Positions 47,890-59,890 are shown, counted from the first letter of the stretch. The stretch: DNA of 64,000 bases from Mesocentrotus franciscanus (GCA_037976565.1 CP137685.1:19208449-19272448); one strand, 5' to 3'. The notes: generated from the letters alone by a model not told the origin. A program made the numbers and translations.

Positions 47890-50240
47890 TCATGATGCTT
47901 TTAGAACAACTACCTCTTATAGGTCAATGACTTTGGATAGAATACCAAGAAAATCCCCCCTGTTACCCCTTCTTACTATAAACCCCATATGTGAGCATGT
48001 TATCGGAGGGCGCGGCGGTGGGGAGGGGGTGGTGAGGTAGTTATCTAATTTGATACGTATAGGCGTATAGGTACATATTTACAGAGAGGAGATGACACCT
48101 CTTGCACGAACCATTAACTTAAAAAAAAACACATTATCATTATAAAAATATTATTCTTCATCGAAATCCACGATATGAAAAGTTACACATTCGGGAACCT
48201 CTCTGCCCGCATTCACTTCAAGAAAATGTTGGGTTAAAAAGTGTCCTGTATGTGGGCAGCCATGATTCCGATTAACTTCTTGGCAATAAAAGGCCAATCT
48301 TGTGCAAATTTGCTTAATTTTTAATCAAAGATGAGCGTGATAGTAATAAATGTTGATTAAGTTGGGCATGACATTTTCTAAAACATTGTCAGACGCTTAA
48401 GTACCCTCCTGTAGGGCAATGTTAACCCTTTTTTTTAATGTTACATTATATTAAGATATTTGGATATCTCGTTGCCCCGAATGTAAAGGGAACGGTTGTC
48501 CAAATATTGGTATTTTCGGGGGGGGGGTGGTGGGGCAGCTCCTTTCTTGCTCCGTATGCCTATGGGTATGAAATAAACAGAACACTCTGTACGGGATAAA
48601 AAGAAATCAATCCTGATCCTAAATATGACTTTTAGACAGAAACATATTCTTTCATTATAACAATTCAAAACCTCCTTTAACACACGTAGTATTCGTGTTA
48701 TAATTCTAAACACTCTTTCTGCATCTGATCACTCACTAATAAATTCTTGCGCCTCACATTAGCATCCTATCCGCACTCAGTGTTGATATATTGAAGAATT
48801 TTTTCGGTTGAATCATTTCACCAAATAAATTATTATAATTGATTCGAAATGGTTTTTGATCCATTTCTAAAACACTTTGACATAAAAAAAGACGCACAAA
48901 AAACAAAACAAAAAAATAACGTGAGGATTCCGCTGAAATGAATGTTATCGATTGCCGATCGTATGTAATCTAATTTCACACAATGCTGTCAAAAAGCATA
49001 GCGGAATGATTCAGAAATCGTTGGACTGGAAATAAAAATAAAACCTGATTGATATCATGTTTCGAGTGATGGGATTAAATGATGTCTATCTGAGGTAAAT
49101 TTTGAAAGGGGAAAACTAGAGCATGCTATCATTACCGTTTCCGTCTTAGCACCGTTAGAGTTCTCACTTTTTCCTCTAAAATCATGGCAATGAGGCATTG
49201 GAAAAAGAACTTCCGTAAGTCATATTCCAATCCTTGCCCTTTGCCTTCTTTTCCTAGTTAAACTTGATATTTTTGCCTCCATGCTGGGAAAATCGAACTT
49301 AATGATAATGTAGATTTCAACAAAAATTGGCATCTTTGACCTTACCATTCAAAATTATCTGCCGTCAAAATATGTTGACTAATGAGCCCCATCGCGCCTT
49401 CCGAAACTTGTTTGAGGTTTCACTAGGCCGACAGTCCACTAGACCAACAATGTCGCTCTCGTTGAACTTCTGAATCTTCTGACAACCTATTTTGAGAAAT
49501 CACTAGACCTTTATAACTGAAATGATTATTTCAAATTAAATAGCTGAAAGATTTTGATGCAGCAAGAGAAACTACAAATGCATTGAGTGACAAAATATTT
49601 CGTTGAGAAATTAATGAAGAAAACAAAACGGAACAAAGACGAAGATGTAGAGATTGCACTGAAGGCAACTGCTTAAGATATCCCAAATTTAAAGAGAAAT
49701 ATGTGAAAATAGGGAATACGGGGTAAAATGACGACAATAGAAAAGCCCCGACTGAAAAATTTAAATAAAAAGGAACAAGAAAATAGGATAATAAGATGGT
49801 ATGTGAAAAAAAGTATTCCTATTGACGGCAAATTTCAAAGGGTTCGTCTCCAAGTCAAATCCCGAAATTATTTTGTGAGCTAATCTGCTACAAAATGTCC
49901 CTTCTTTCTTTAAATTGACAAGAGGTCCTGTCACACAGCAAAAATAATGAAAACTTTAGCTACTGTATAACATATATTCAGTCTGTTTAATCCCCTTAAA
50001 GTATAGATCAGTTTGAATTATGAGAAATGTACGATTTCTAGTACTTAATTAGATTGACTTTGTTAGGTTCATATTAATGATCACATAATGAAGTTGTTAC
50101 AAGTCTTTCTTGATTTCATGCTGATGTATCAACGAGCATAAAACATCTTATAATACTCCCCAAAGTAATTGAATTCCACAAAATCGGTGCTGAATGATCA
50201 TTAGCATTTTTCACTGCCTTTTTTTATTGGGGTATCCCAG
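47890..50240. other. Intergenic, no gene recognised
   Basis: AT-rich with G-runs at 48517-48526 and A-runs. The open frames are short and unremarkable. Confidence 0.5.
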
Positions 50241-50242
50241 TA

Positions 50243-50855
50243 GAACGACAGCCCACGGGACCTTTCAGGACGGCACTTAAGACTAACAGCCCGTGGGACC
50301 GATCAGGACGAGTCTTAAAACTGACGGCCCACGGGACAAATCAGGACGGCCCTTGAGACTGACAGCCCACGGGACCGGACCGATCAGGACGGCCCTTAAG
50401 ACTGACAGCCAAAGGGACCGATCAGGACGAGTCTTAAGACTGACGGCCCACGGGACATATCAGGACGGCCCTTGAGACTGACAGCCCACGATACCGGACC
50501 GATCAGGACGGCCCTTAAGACTGACAGCCCACGGGATCGATCAGGACGATTCATAAGACTGACGGCCCACGGGACATATCAGGACGGCCCTTGAGACTGA
50601 CAGCCCACGGGACCGGACCGATCAGGATGGCCCTTAAGACTTACAGCCCATGGGACTGATCAGGACGAGTCTTAAGACTGACGGTCCACGGGACATATCA
50701 GGATGGCCCTTGAGACTGACAGCCCACGGGTCCGATCGGGACGAACCTTGAGACTAACAGCCCACGGGACCGGACCGATCAGGACGGCCCTTAAGACTGA
50801 CAGCCCACGGGACAGATCGATACGGCCCTTGAGACTGACAGCCCACGAGACTGAC
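50243..50855. repeat. GC-rich minisatellite with higher-order structure
   Basis: About 16 units of 37-42 bases, each a variant of ACAGCCCACGGGACCGATCA then GGACGGCCCTTAAGACTG. Three unit types (GGACATATC, GGACCGGACCGATC and GGACCGATC with GAGTCTT) alternate, giving a longer period of about 117 bases seen near 50335, 50450, 50570 and 50688. The open frame inside (50293-50475) is translated repeat. Confidence 0.9.
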
Positions 50856-50859
50856 TAAT

Positions 50860-52400
50860 CGGTTTTGTGTGTCAGATGGCTTTCCCTAAGTCACACGAGA
50901 CCGACATTGGCGATCTCGCAAGCCGTAAATCTCGAAGACTCATTTTTTCTTTTAGTCAATATACAGACACATTTTCTTAGTTTTATTGGTGATGTGTGAC
51001 CGGCCCTTTTATGACCAAAAAGAACAACCGTACCAAGAAATACCAAGTCAGTACAAGTTAGTGGGTCACCACTGTTTTCACTTACTTATTATCAATTATA
51101 GCAGATTTATCTTAGAAATATGTCCGTCTCGTTGCCTGTTTGTTGAAGAGTGCATTCAGGAGATGCTTTGGCTTAGATAACCATTCATTGAGTTCATTCA
51201 TTAAAAATGGTGAATACCTGCAACAAAAAACATCTAGGTTAGACTAGAATAGAACCATTACTTCAAAATCATGTTCCTTTGACCAAACTCAATTACCCTT
51301 AGAACACCCTAGTCTGAGCTGCATTATGCCGATGAGATAATGATGATGAATATTCCTGTTCCTCAAGCATTAAGAGAGGCCCTCGCTTATCTTACGAGGT
51401 CATCATAAACATTTACAAAAGCATACAAATTCCCAACAATTGAACAATATAGACCATTCTTTCCGCAGGTACATATTTATTTTGGCATTCTAAAGCGTTA
51501 AAGCGTACGCATTCGAGTATTGGATCGTGACTACAAACAAACGCTCACCGCGTTTGACTCGGTAAAGTCGAAACTTGTTCGCCATGTTTCTTCTCATAGC
51601 TCAGCCTGACTTGTGGCTTTATCCACGGAGACGCCATTGTGACACTATTGTATATTATATGAATAAATGTGGGTCAATAATCTTTCTTCTGAATAGGAGC
51701 GTTATGACAAGAAGGCAAATTAACCCAATATTCCCCCATTCAAATTGGTCACAATTCAGTTCAATCGCTTTCTAAAAAGTTGGATTTTTTTCTTCTAAAA
51801 AAGAGACTGACATCCTTTTCTGTAGTAATTCACCAGATATGTATTGAAATTGAGTGCATTAACTTCGTGATGTTTATTTTTTTATTTTGAAACATGTGTT
51901 TTTCGCAAAATTAGAGAGAAATGTTATGATCAATAATGAATGATGATGGTCTGGATAAATACAGTAAAAACGAAGTGTTATGAAGCAGGCGCTACGTAAG
52001 GAGTTGCATCTAGTTTCTAACAAATACTTTTGTGGTGCAGAAGAAATTGGTGCTAAAAACAAGAGCTGGGTCAAAAGAATCAGCACATATAAGAGCTCTG
52101 GCAATTTTGCATATCATTTGCATATATTTTGAAGAAAAATATATAATTTTGAAGTTTCTGTCTATTTCAAATAAATTTCATGATCTATTGTCTCGGTTAT
52201 CATTTCAAATCTTATTCGCTCTGTATACAACAGGAAAAAAAATGATCCAGTAATTAGTAAATGAGTTTGTAATTATAGATAATTTGCTATCTCTTCCGAT
52301 TTACTAAATATTTATTAAAATCATGATAGAATTGTAAATGTAATGTCCATTTGTAATTGTATGAGCTTTGTATGTCTCCAATCAGTGACTGTTCATCAGC
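50860..52400. other. Intergenic, no gene recognised
   Basis: Ordinary AT-rich DNA apart from a CpG-containing segment at 51500-51560. No supported feature. Confidence 0.5.
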
Positions 52401-52669
52401 ACCCTTACGGTGTAAAACTAGTAGCACTAGTGCTGTAACAAGTAGCACCTGCACTGGTGCTATCATAGCTCTTCTCATTATACGAGCACTTGAAAAGTGC
52501 TTATATAGCTCTATCGGTGCTAAGATCAGCAATGTATTATTTTTTCCGTTGTAGAAATGTCTATAAACGCTTGCCCAGTCGTCGGATTCATCTTCACTGC
52601 ATCTGGAATGTGGTATTTTCGTTCACAGTGGCACTCGTCATCCGAGCCGGTTCTCATTTTTTCTCTCCT

Positions 52670-52795
52670 AGATACGGAGTGCCAAATGTAGGTTCATGTC
52701 TGCCGAAGAACATCGGTGCCATACTGGGACTCGAACCCACGACCTTCGAATCTCCAGTCAAGTATACAAACCAATTGCCTGTGACAATTCCTAAC
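52670..52795 (-). mobile_element. SINE head and partial body, minus strand
   Basis: GAGTGCCAAATGTAGGTTCA and GGTGCCATACTGGGACTCGA on the plus strand match the SINE pattern. The minus strand has a perfect B-box GGTTCGAGTCCC (52728-52739) preceded by a GTATACTTGACTGGAGATTC anticodon-like part. The (TAA)n tail is not found. Confidence 0.6.
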
Positions 52796-53069
52796 CTTAC
52801 TCGTCATCTTATGAAGTTTAACTTTTAAACAGTAGACGCAGTATTATTTCTTTATATACCACATAAACATAAACTCCCTGTGACACATGTATTTATAATG
52901 GGATATAAATATACCGGAAGCTTTAAGATGTCTATTTCATATCTCATTACATTTTGTTCTCATTTGTTTCGATTGGTAAACAAGAAATAGACCTGTCATC
53001 TATGACGACTAGGCCGATGTAAAAGATGGTTTAAGTTATTTTGGATGAACACATCTCACTTGTGTGACC

Positions 53070-53670
53070 ATCTTTTGAGAAAACTTCTAAGTGTTGACAT
53101 TGTGAGAACACCATGTTCACACTTTGTAACACAATGTGACACACTGTGGCCATATAGACTATCACAGTGTGAACGCTCCCTAGTGTGACCACACATTAGA
53201 TTTTAAACCTTTTCATACGACTGGCAATGAGAAAACAATGTGTTCACACTGATACAGTATGGCAACATAGGGAGTCCCAATGTAACCACAGTAAAGGCTC
53301 GTTCAGATAATTATGACGCGGCAAAACCGCAGCGGTTTTTAAAGATGATGTACAGTGTATCACGATACGCTTTCTGTATCTAATAACATATGAATACGCG
53401 CACGTCTGTTGTTGCGCGCACTTGCCATTTATTTACACGTATAAAAACCACGTCGGCCTCTTTCATGCGGCGGTTTACCGTTCCATATCTGAACAAGCCT
53501 TTAGGATTGGAATCAGGTTCATAATGTTGACTATGTGAACACGTTATGCACACAATATTTGGCATACTATGGCGGCACAGTGTGGCAACAGAGAGAACAC
53601 AGTGGGTACGCCCACGGTTTGACCACAGATTGCATTTGGAAATCTTCCATGGTGTTACCATGCATGTGAA
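53070..53670. repeat. Diverged repeats of a GTGTGAACAC/CACAGTGTGGC unit
   Basis: Segments near 53090-53215, 53245-53295 and 53525-53645 share the order TGTTGACATTGTGA, ATGTTCACAC, CACTGTGGC, CACAGTG and TGTGACCACA in the same orientation. The motifs are themselves near-palindromic. It is probably an old tandem or foldback element. Confidence 0.55.
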
Positions 53671-53794
53671 TACGGTGAATAAACAGTATGCACTATGATC
53701 TGACGGTGGTACTTGTGTGTTTTCGTTTTCTCTAACACGGACATTTAGGTTTATGCGACGAGGGTTGGCACCTAAGTGTAAAGAGTAAATAACT

Positions 53795-53925
53795 AATTGT
53801 AATTAATTGATTGATTGCTTTGTTGATTTTTCAATTGATTAATTGAACGATAGAGAAATAGATGGATGGATCGTTCGATTGGTTGGTTGATTGATTGATT
53901 GATTGAATGAATGATTGACTGCAGG
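53795..53925. repeat. (GATT)n low-complexity tract
   Basis: Imperfect TTGATTGATTGATTGA repeats with related ATGGATGGAT units. Confidence 0.85.
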
Positions 53926-53944
53926 GGCGGCGGAGTGTCTTTCA

Positions 53945-55130
53945 AAGTGGGGGGGGGGCACCAACAAAAAAGGGAACTTTCTGGAAAAAAGGGGCACCTA
54001 CAAAGGGAAACCTCAAAGAGAAAATATAACTTCTTTAGACATTGGTAGGCCATTACACCCGTACATTGTGATTAGATTATCAGGGATGATTTCACTGCTT
54101 GCTTCTCTCTTTACATGGTCCCAGATACATCATACTTTGCAGTTGGGTGTGATGGTCTGAATATATATTTGCGAGCGAGCAAAAAATTTAAGATTTGTGA
54201 GGTCGCAGTGCGAAAAATTACATCTTATAAAGAGGGAAAAACAATCCTGAAAAGACTGAAAAGATCTTTAATAAGAAATACAATCATATTAACTAATGCG
54301 AGCGAGCGTAGCGATTAATCTATGAGTGAAATTGAAGAAAAAGTTGCTCTTAGTCGCTTTAAATAAGGAGCACATTTTGTGGTGAAAGGAAAAGGGGACA
54401 CATATCCTAAGTTAAAAGGACAATTATTAGAAAAGAAAAAGAGCATGTGTCAAAGTAAAGATCATAATTATCAGAGGTGAAAATGGGACACTACTCGCAC
54501 CTGATAAGGGGCACTCACCAGAGATGGAAAAAGGCACTAATGAGAACGGACAAGGGGAACTTATTACAAAGGAAAAGGGGCAATTATCAGAAATGAAAAG
54601 GGTCACTTATTACAAAGTTAAAGGAGACACCTCTCAAATTGTAATGAGGGCACTCACTTGAGATTAAAAGAGGCACTTAAAGTGTCAAAATAAAAGGGAC
54701 ACCTCTCAGATTTGAAAAGAGGCAATTAAAAGAGGTGAAGGGGAACTTATCAGAGGTAGTAAGGGCCATTTCTTGTACCTGAAAAGGGGCACTCACCTAA
54801 GATGAATAGGGGCACTTGTGAGAATGGAAATGGGCCCTTATTACAAAGGAAAATGGAACTTGTCGAAAGAAAAGGGGCACCTATCAGATTGTAATAGAGG
54901 CATTTAGCAGACGTGTAAGAAGGGCCAGTTATGAGAAAGGGAAGTGGCTCTTATTAAAAAAAAGAAAAGGGGCATATATCAGAAGGAAAAGGGCTCTTAT
55001 TAGAAAGACAAGGGGGTACGTGTCAAAATAAAAGGGGGCACTTATGAGAGATGAGAAGGGGCACTCATTAAAGATGAAAAGGAGCACTTATCAGAAGGGG
55101 AAGGGGCACTTATTACAAAAGAAAAGGGCA
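53945..55130. repeat. Degenerate GGGGCAC(T)TAT repeat, about 1.1 kb
   Basis: AAAAGGGGCACTTATCAGA and close variants (GGGGCACCTA, GGCACTCACC, GGGCACTTATTACAAA) recur every 30-40 bases in one orientation. Divergence is high and spacing irregular, so this is an old array. It runs directly into the LINE remnant at 55131. Confidence 0.7.
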
Positions 55131-55611
55131 CTTATTGACTACAAGAAGGCTTTTGACTCCGTGCCCCACTCAAAACTTTGGGTCATATTTAGGAAGATGA
55201 GACTAAATGGGACAGTAGTGTAGCTACTAAACAGCCTGTACAATGGACAACAATTAGCAGTAAGAGTGGAAAGTGAACTGTCAGAGTGATTCTCCATCAA
55301 CAGAGGAGTACGTCAGGGGTGTCTCGTGTCACCCATGTCCTTCAATTTTTATTTAGAGGAAGAGAAAGTGATGCGACAGTCTGCAGATACACTTCAAATT
55401 AATGGGAGTTACCATTGGAGGGAGAGAAATCAATAACTTGTGATATATGCAGATGAGATAGTTCTGATTACTACATTACCAGTTAATCTTTAGAGGCTGC
55501 TGAATGAGGTGGATAGTGTTTCCAGAGAGTTCCAACTGGAAATCAGCACCAAGAAGACGAAGGTCATGGCAGCTACCAGAGAACCTGAACAGTTGAATGT
55601 TCAGTGTCGGG

Positions 55612-55612
<1 letters not shown>

Positions 55613-55651
<39 letters not shown>

Positions 55652-55812
55652 TATTTTACCTGACTGCTAACAAAGCATAAATGCTTGTTAGTAAGCAACC
55701 AGAGGACCGACGGCTTAAGGTCCTCCCCGAATGACCTGGTAATGAGGATTAATGCCTTACCAAAGGGCACTAGCGCATCGACTTGTCACCATGGAACAAG
55801 TGAGCAGGTTCA
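55613..55812 (-). mobile_element. SINE-like insertion in the LINE, with (TAG)n tail
   Basis: (TAG)n at 55613-55648 precedes a body with AATGCCTTACCAAAGGGCAC, related to the AATGTCTTGCCAAAGGACAT core of the other SINEs but otherwise distinct. By analogy the tail marks the 3' end, giving minus orientation. It splits the LINE between the EISTKKTKVMA and YLGSIID parts. Confidence 0.5.
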
Positions 55813-55936
55813 GGGCCCTGTTTCATAAAATAACTGTTATAAGCTACTGAAATCGAAGCATTTGATTGGCTGAGAGCAAATTTGCCATAGAAATTTACCA
55901 TTTGCTATTGATAAAAAGTTTTATGAAACAGGGCCC
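55813..55936. mobile_element. Palindromic MITE, GGGCCCTGTTTCAT family, copy 2
   Basis: The perfect ends GGGCCCTGTTTCATAAAA and TTTTATGAAACAGGGCCC enclose GCATTTGATTGGCTGAGAGC and ATTTGCCATAGAAATTTACC, nearly identical to 6943-7092 but about 25 bases shorter. It sits at the right edge of the SINE inside the LINE. Confidence 0.88.
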
Positions 55937-56499
55937 AGATACTTAGGATCTATCATTGACCGGACGGCAGTCATCAGATCAGGGCTCGACTAGCTGCGGT
56001 AAGGTCTGCCCTGAACTCACTGAGTTCCCTATGGAACGATCGAGCTATCAATAAGCGCACCAAATTGAGGCTGATTAAGACATCGGTGTTGCCATTAGCA
56101 TTGTACGGATGTGAAGCATGGATTTTGAAGGAAGCTAATATTAAAGGCTCACTCCATTTGAGATGACATGTTTTAGACGTGCTCACAGAACAAACAAGTC
56201 AGTCCTTGAGGAATTAGAGATTGAGCAAAAGTTTTTAGAGTCTTTTGGGAATTTGGGACACGTCATCAGGGCCCAAAATCTCTGTACCCACATCCTTTAG
56301 GGTCAAATCATTGGAATAAGATCAAGAGGAAGGCGAAGGATATGGAAAGATGATATCAAACAGTGGACAGGGAGATTCCTTGCAGAATGCACAGAAACAG
56401 CGAGAGAGAGAGAGAAAGGAGACAATGGAGGGCATTGGTGTATGAATCCGTGATCCCGACCCTCAGTCGTGAGGATGGGAGAAGAACGAACGAACCATT

Positions 56500-57022
56500 C
56501 ACTCACTCATACATCCACTCATCCATCCATCCATCCTCATATCCATTCATCTATCCATCCTCTCATCTATCCATCCATCCATCCTCCCATCCATCCATCC
56601 GTCCATCCTCCCATATATCCATCCATCCATCCATCCTCCCATCTATCCATCCGTCCATCCGTCCATCTATCCATCCATCCATCCTCCCATCTATCCATCC
56701 ATCCATCCGTCCATCCGCCCATCTATCCATCCATCCATCCTCCTATCTATTCGTCCATCCATCCTTCCATCTATCCATCCATCCATCCTCCCATTTATCC
56801 ATCCATCCATCTATCCTTCCGTCCATCCTCCCATCCACCCATCCATCCATCCTCCCATCTATCCATCCGTCCATCCTCCCATATATCCATCCATCCATCC
56901 TCCCATCTATCCATCCGTCCATCCGTCCATCCGTCCATCCGTCCATCTATCCATCCATCCATCCACCCCCTATCTATTCATCCATCCGTTCTCCCATCTA
57001 TCCATCCATCTATCGAATACCA
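56500..57022. repeat. (ATCC)n microsatellite
   Basis: About 520 bases of CATCCATC with CTCCCATCTATC and CGTCCATC variants, giving an internal period near 40-44 bases in places. The long His-Pro-Ser-Ile frames on both strands are artefacts. A short remnant recurs at 57120-57150. Confidence 0.97.
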
Positions 57023-57049
57023 TGAAGTCATACATGATTAAATTATTCT

Positions 57050-58880
57050 CTCTAACCATTCATTCTATATACTAACATTGTCTAAGCACTTATCTTTCAG
57101 TCCATCATTTATTCAGTCCATCCTATCATCCATCTATCCATCCATCCATCAATGTATCTATCACTCAATAAACGTTAAATGCAAATAACCGATATAAACG
57201 ACATTGAAAGCGTCATATATTTTGCACCGATTCCCATTCTGTTTATTGTTCATTCATCAGCATTGTCGTCCAATTTGAAGTACAATCAAATCACCAATTA
57301 CAAGTGATAAAAATATCACGTGATTTCAATCGTAAGGATCATAGTATTCAAATCAGGGGAAATCGATTGGAAGAACTTTGAAAATACATTACAAAAAGGC
57401 ACAGGAAACTTAAAACAATGCTAGGTTATTACAGAGGAAAAACCATCAATTTAAAGTGATATTCATTAAATGTATTAAATTGAAAGATTAAAAATTATAA
57501 TGATAAGGAAAAAATCAAGGATAACAAATTCATTTTACGAAATCTCTTCTTCAATTTTTATGGGGTGGTTTTGAAGAATAAATATCTCCCACGCAAATGA
57601 ATCAATCACTCTTTCTGATTGTATGAAATTGTCTGCATAAATACATGAGCTTATCCATCCCCCAAAACAATCTATATTCGTTTTCGCTTTACACTGTAGA
57701 TCTATGTGTTACCATGTTCACAATGTCACTGTGATTTAATAGTTAGATGACACCTGATAAAACAAACTTATAATATTACAGATTGCTGGTAAAACTTGTA
57801 TTCACCGTATTTACAGTATAATTTTTTTCTCCACTGTAACCACTGAAACATTTAGTTCCGTTTCACGCTGTTATTGCAACATTTGCCCCAAATGAGGTTG
57901 TTTTCATATAAAATACACCCGAAACATATATATATATTTACAAACCCATCCATAAAAATCATCAAGCACCCATTACTTTGTACAACTCAATTTAATTTGA
58001 GCGCAATATAAATACACCATGAAATTAGTTATATACAATCGAAACTCTGTTATAAACATAGTACATGCAAAATGCCATATTAAGAAAATATTGCTTATGA
58101 GTTAAACAAATTAACTTCTCACATATTCTGTGATCCTGTCTCAGAATAACTTTCTCTTTATCCATTTTTGTTTCTTTCTTCTCCCTATATACAATCTTTC
58201 CTCTAGTTGGAACTGAATGAAACGTTTCCAGAAAAAGGTGACTTTATTTCTCAATCAAAAGTAAGGTCACATTGTCTGAAACGCTTACTCAAAGTTTTTA
58301 TTTTTAGTAGAATATGTAGAGCAAGATCAATAACACACACTGAACCTCAGTCAGCACAACACTTTGATTGACATATTTTGGACGGTTTGAGTTGATCTTA
58401 ACGTACTGTTATCAGAGGGAAGAAATTGCACGTGTTATTTGGAGATAGCACTAGTGTCAAGATTATGAAAATGAAAATAACAGGAATGACCTAGATGAAT
58501 CGAGTGAAATCAAACGAGACAGTAAGTACTGATTTTAAGCATTCAAAGTGTTGTCCATAATTGTGATTATAGACAGTTGTATTTTTTATTATTATTATTA
58601 TTATTATTATTTGGGATAACATTTAAATTATAGAATTAAATAAAATTAAATGAGAATTATAAAAAAAAAAAGTCTGATGGTTAAAAAGGGGATAATTCAT
58701 TAAAAAAAACACAGTCAAATTTGCTAAATTATTAAATTACATAGTCTGGAAAATGCGGCGGTATTACTTTTGCAGCCTACACTTAATGTTGGGTCTAGCA
58801 CAAAATTATTTAAAGTCTTTTGAAAGATTCACTTGTGAGTTGCGCGTGTATTCGTATAATTTTGAAGCAAAATTAATGAT
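57050..58880. other. AT-rich flank, likely including neurogenin 3' UTR
   Basis: No coding frame of note. The part adjoining 58890 should contain the neurogenin 3' UTR. (TTA)n lies at 58588-58612. Confidence 0.4.
58585..58590 (-). terminator. Candidate polyadenylation signal of neurogenin
   Basis: An AATAAA hexamer on the minus strand, about 300 bases past the stop codon, sits at the edge of a (TTA)n run (58588-58612). A second hexamer occurs near 58297-58302. Either could end the transcript; AT-rich DNA gives such hexamers by chance. Confidence 0.3.
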
Positions 58881-58890
58881 GTAGAAGTTT

Positions 58891-59844
58891 TTAATTTGTT
58901 AGCCAAGCGCATGGCGTTAATCGATCAACGATATCGCGATTGTGCATGTACGTCGTCTGACTTGGGGAGCGTTTGAAGGGTGACGTTTGCAGAAGGGCGT
59001 TCTTGGAAAACCTCGGCGGTTCAGGGGAACACTCTGAAGACTCAGGACTCTCAGGGTAAAAGTGATCCCAAGATGGGGTTTCCTCCTTAACGGTGGGAGA
59101 AGACAGCTCATACCTGCAGCTTAAAAGTTGTGTTTGATCGTTCCTCATCGCCTCATGTGCCACCCGGCACATACTCGCTGCCGACGATGACCCGGGCATC
59201 GTTCCAGTCATTGCTCCCGTCATCGCTTGAAGAGCCGAGAACGGATTCTCCGTTCCTGAGCAACCATTTTCGCTGCTATCCACCATGTTGAGCATCTGAG
59301 AAAGGGCCCAGATGTAGTTGTGGGCGAAGCGAAGGGTTTCAATCTTCGTCAGTTTTGTGTCGTCTGGAAAGTTGGGCAAAACTTCCCTCAGGCCGTCGAG
59401 AGCGTAGTTGAGATTGTGCATGCGGTTCCTCTCGCGGTCATTGGCCTTCAGCCTACGATGACGGCGGATCTTCTGGACGCATGCAGGACTACGTGTGCGA
59501 CATCGTGATCGCTGGTAACGTTTTCTCTTTGGCATCATCGTAGTCGTAGTATTGGACGGAACATCGGACGTAAGCTTTACGCGTTTTGAGCCGGTGCAGT
59601 TACTCAGCTGTCGGCGTTTTTGACTCTTTGCAGGTTTATCGGTCTTCGGTGTGGCGACTTGTGTTCCCAATGCTACCACGTTGCTGCTCTCTGGTTCCGT
59701 ATCAATGTTAAAACGAGAGTTGGAGTAGAGGGACAGTGAAGACGACTCCGGGTATGTTGGATGACTTGTGAATGCGCGTGCGCAGGCCGGGGGTTCCCTC
59801 CTCAGTAGTGTGCGGGTCATCGGGGTAGGATATAATGCTGGCAT
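58891..59844 (-). CDS. neurogenin: Neurogenin-family bHLH transcription factor
   Basis: Proneural bHLH proteins dimerise with E-proteins, bind E-boxes in the nucleus and commit progenitors to neural fate. This uninterrupted ORF of 317 residues has a basic stretch ([14 protein letters not shown], about 105-118) leading into the bHLH at about 131-186. Basic region [14 protein letters not shown], loop [16 protein letters not shown] and helix 2 [10 protein letters not shown] are the neurogenin signature, differing from NeuroD and Atonal types. The N-terminus is Ser/Thr-rich. The C-terminal half has Met-, Ser- and Pro-rich stretches and a SUMO-like VKEE (252-255). The ATG at 59844 is the first after an in-frame TAG seven codons upstream. 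That TAG is part of a pyrimidine-rich splice-acceptor-like sequence, so a 5' UTR intron is possible. Intronless coding is normal for neurogenins. Confidence 0.94.
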   Translation of the reverse strand: MPALYPTPMTRTLLRREPPACARAFTSHPTYPESSSLSLYSNSRFNIDTEPESSNVVALGTQVATPKTDKPAKSQKRRQLSNCTGSKRVKLTSDVPSNTTTTMMPKRKRYQRSRCRTRSPACVQKIRRHRRLKANDRERNRMHNLNYALDGLREVLPNFPDDTKLTKIETLRFAHNYIWALSQMLNMVDSSENGCSGTENPFSALQAMTGAMTGTMPGSSSAASMCRVAHEAMRNDQTQLLSCRYELSSPTVKEETPSWDHFYPESPESSECSPEPPRFSKNALLQTSPFKRSPSQTTYMHNRDIVDRLTPCAWLTN

Positions 59845-59862
59845 GATGGATACGCCCTTCTC

Positions 59863-59890
59863 CTACAAATGATGGAAGAGAAAAGATAGA
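59863..59890 (-). other. Possible 3' splice site ahead of the neurogenin coding exon
   Basis: On the minus strand a pyrimidine-rich run (CTTTTCTCTTCC) is followed by CATCATTTGTAG, and the exon would start at 59862, 18 bases before the ATG. This would place an intron in the 5' UTR. It is a sequence match only; transcript data would decide. Confidence 0.35.

Larger units (their letters stand above)
55131..56460 (+). pseudogene. Dead LINE reverse-transcriptase remnant (RTE/Nimb-like), interrupted
   Basis: Translated in pieces on the plus strand it shows RT blocks in order: LIDYKKAFDSVPHSKLW (55135), FSINRGVRQGCLVSPMSF (about 55290), LVIYADEIVLIT (about 55438, the YADD box with E in place of the last D), EISTKKTKVMA, then after an insertion RYLGSIIDRT (55938), LPLALYGCEAWILKEA (about 56090) and a late [16 protein letters not shown] (56330). 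In-frame stops (after GTVV and SELSE) and frameshifts show it is dead. The layout resembles the endonuclease-reverse transcriptases common in marine invertebrates. The endonuclease domain is absent. Confidence 0.8.

Noticed and set aside
50293..50475. Open frame rich in RSGRPLRLTAHGT
   Set aside because: It is translated minisatellite; similar frames break in neighbouring units.
50243..50855. CRISPR-like array
   Set aside because: The units are contiguous variants of one another, with no unique spacers separating identical repeats, and the genome is eukaryotic. It is a minisatellite.
56363..57041. Long open frames of His-Pro-Ser-Ile repeats
   Set aside because: They are translations of the (ATCC)n microsatellite; frames are open on several registers and the opposite strand, as expected for a stop-free tetranucleotide repeat.
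59320..59508. Plus-strand open frame inside neurogenin
   Set aside because: Antisense shadow of the bHLH coding sequence; no homology of its own.
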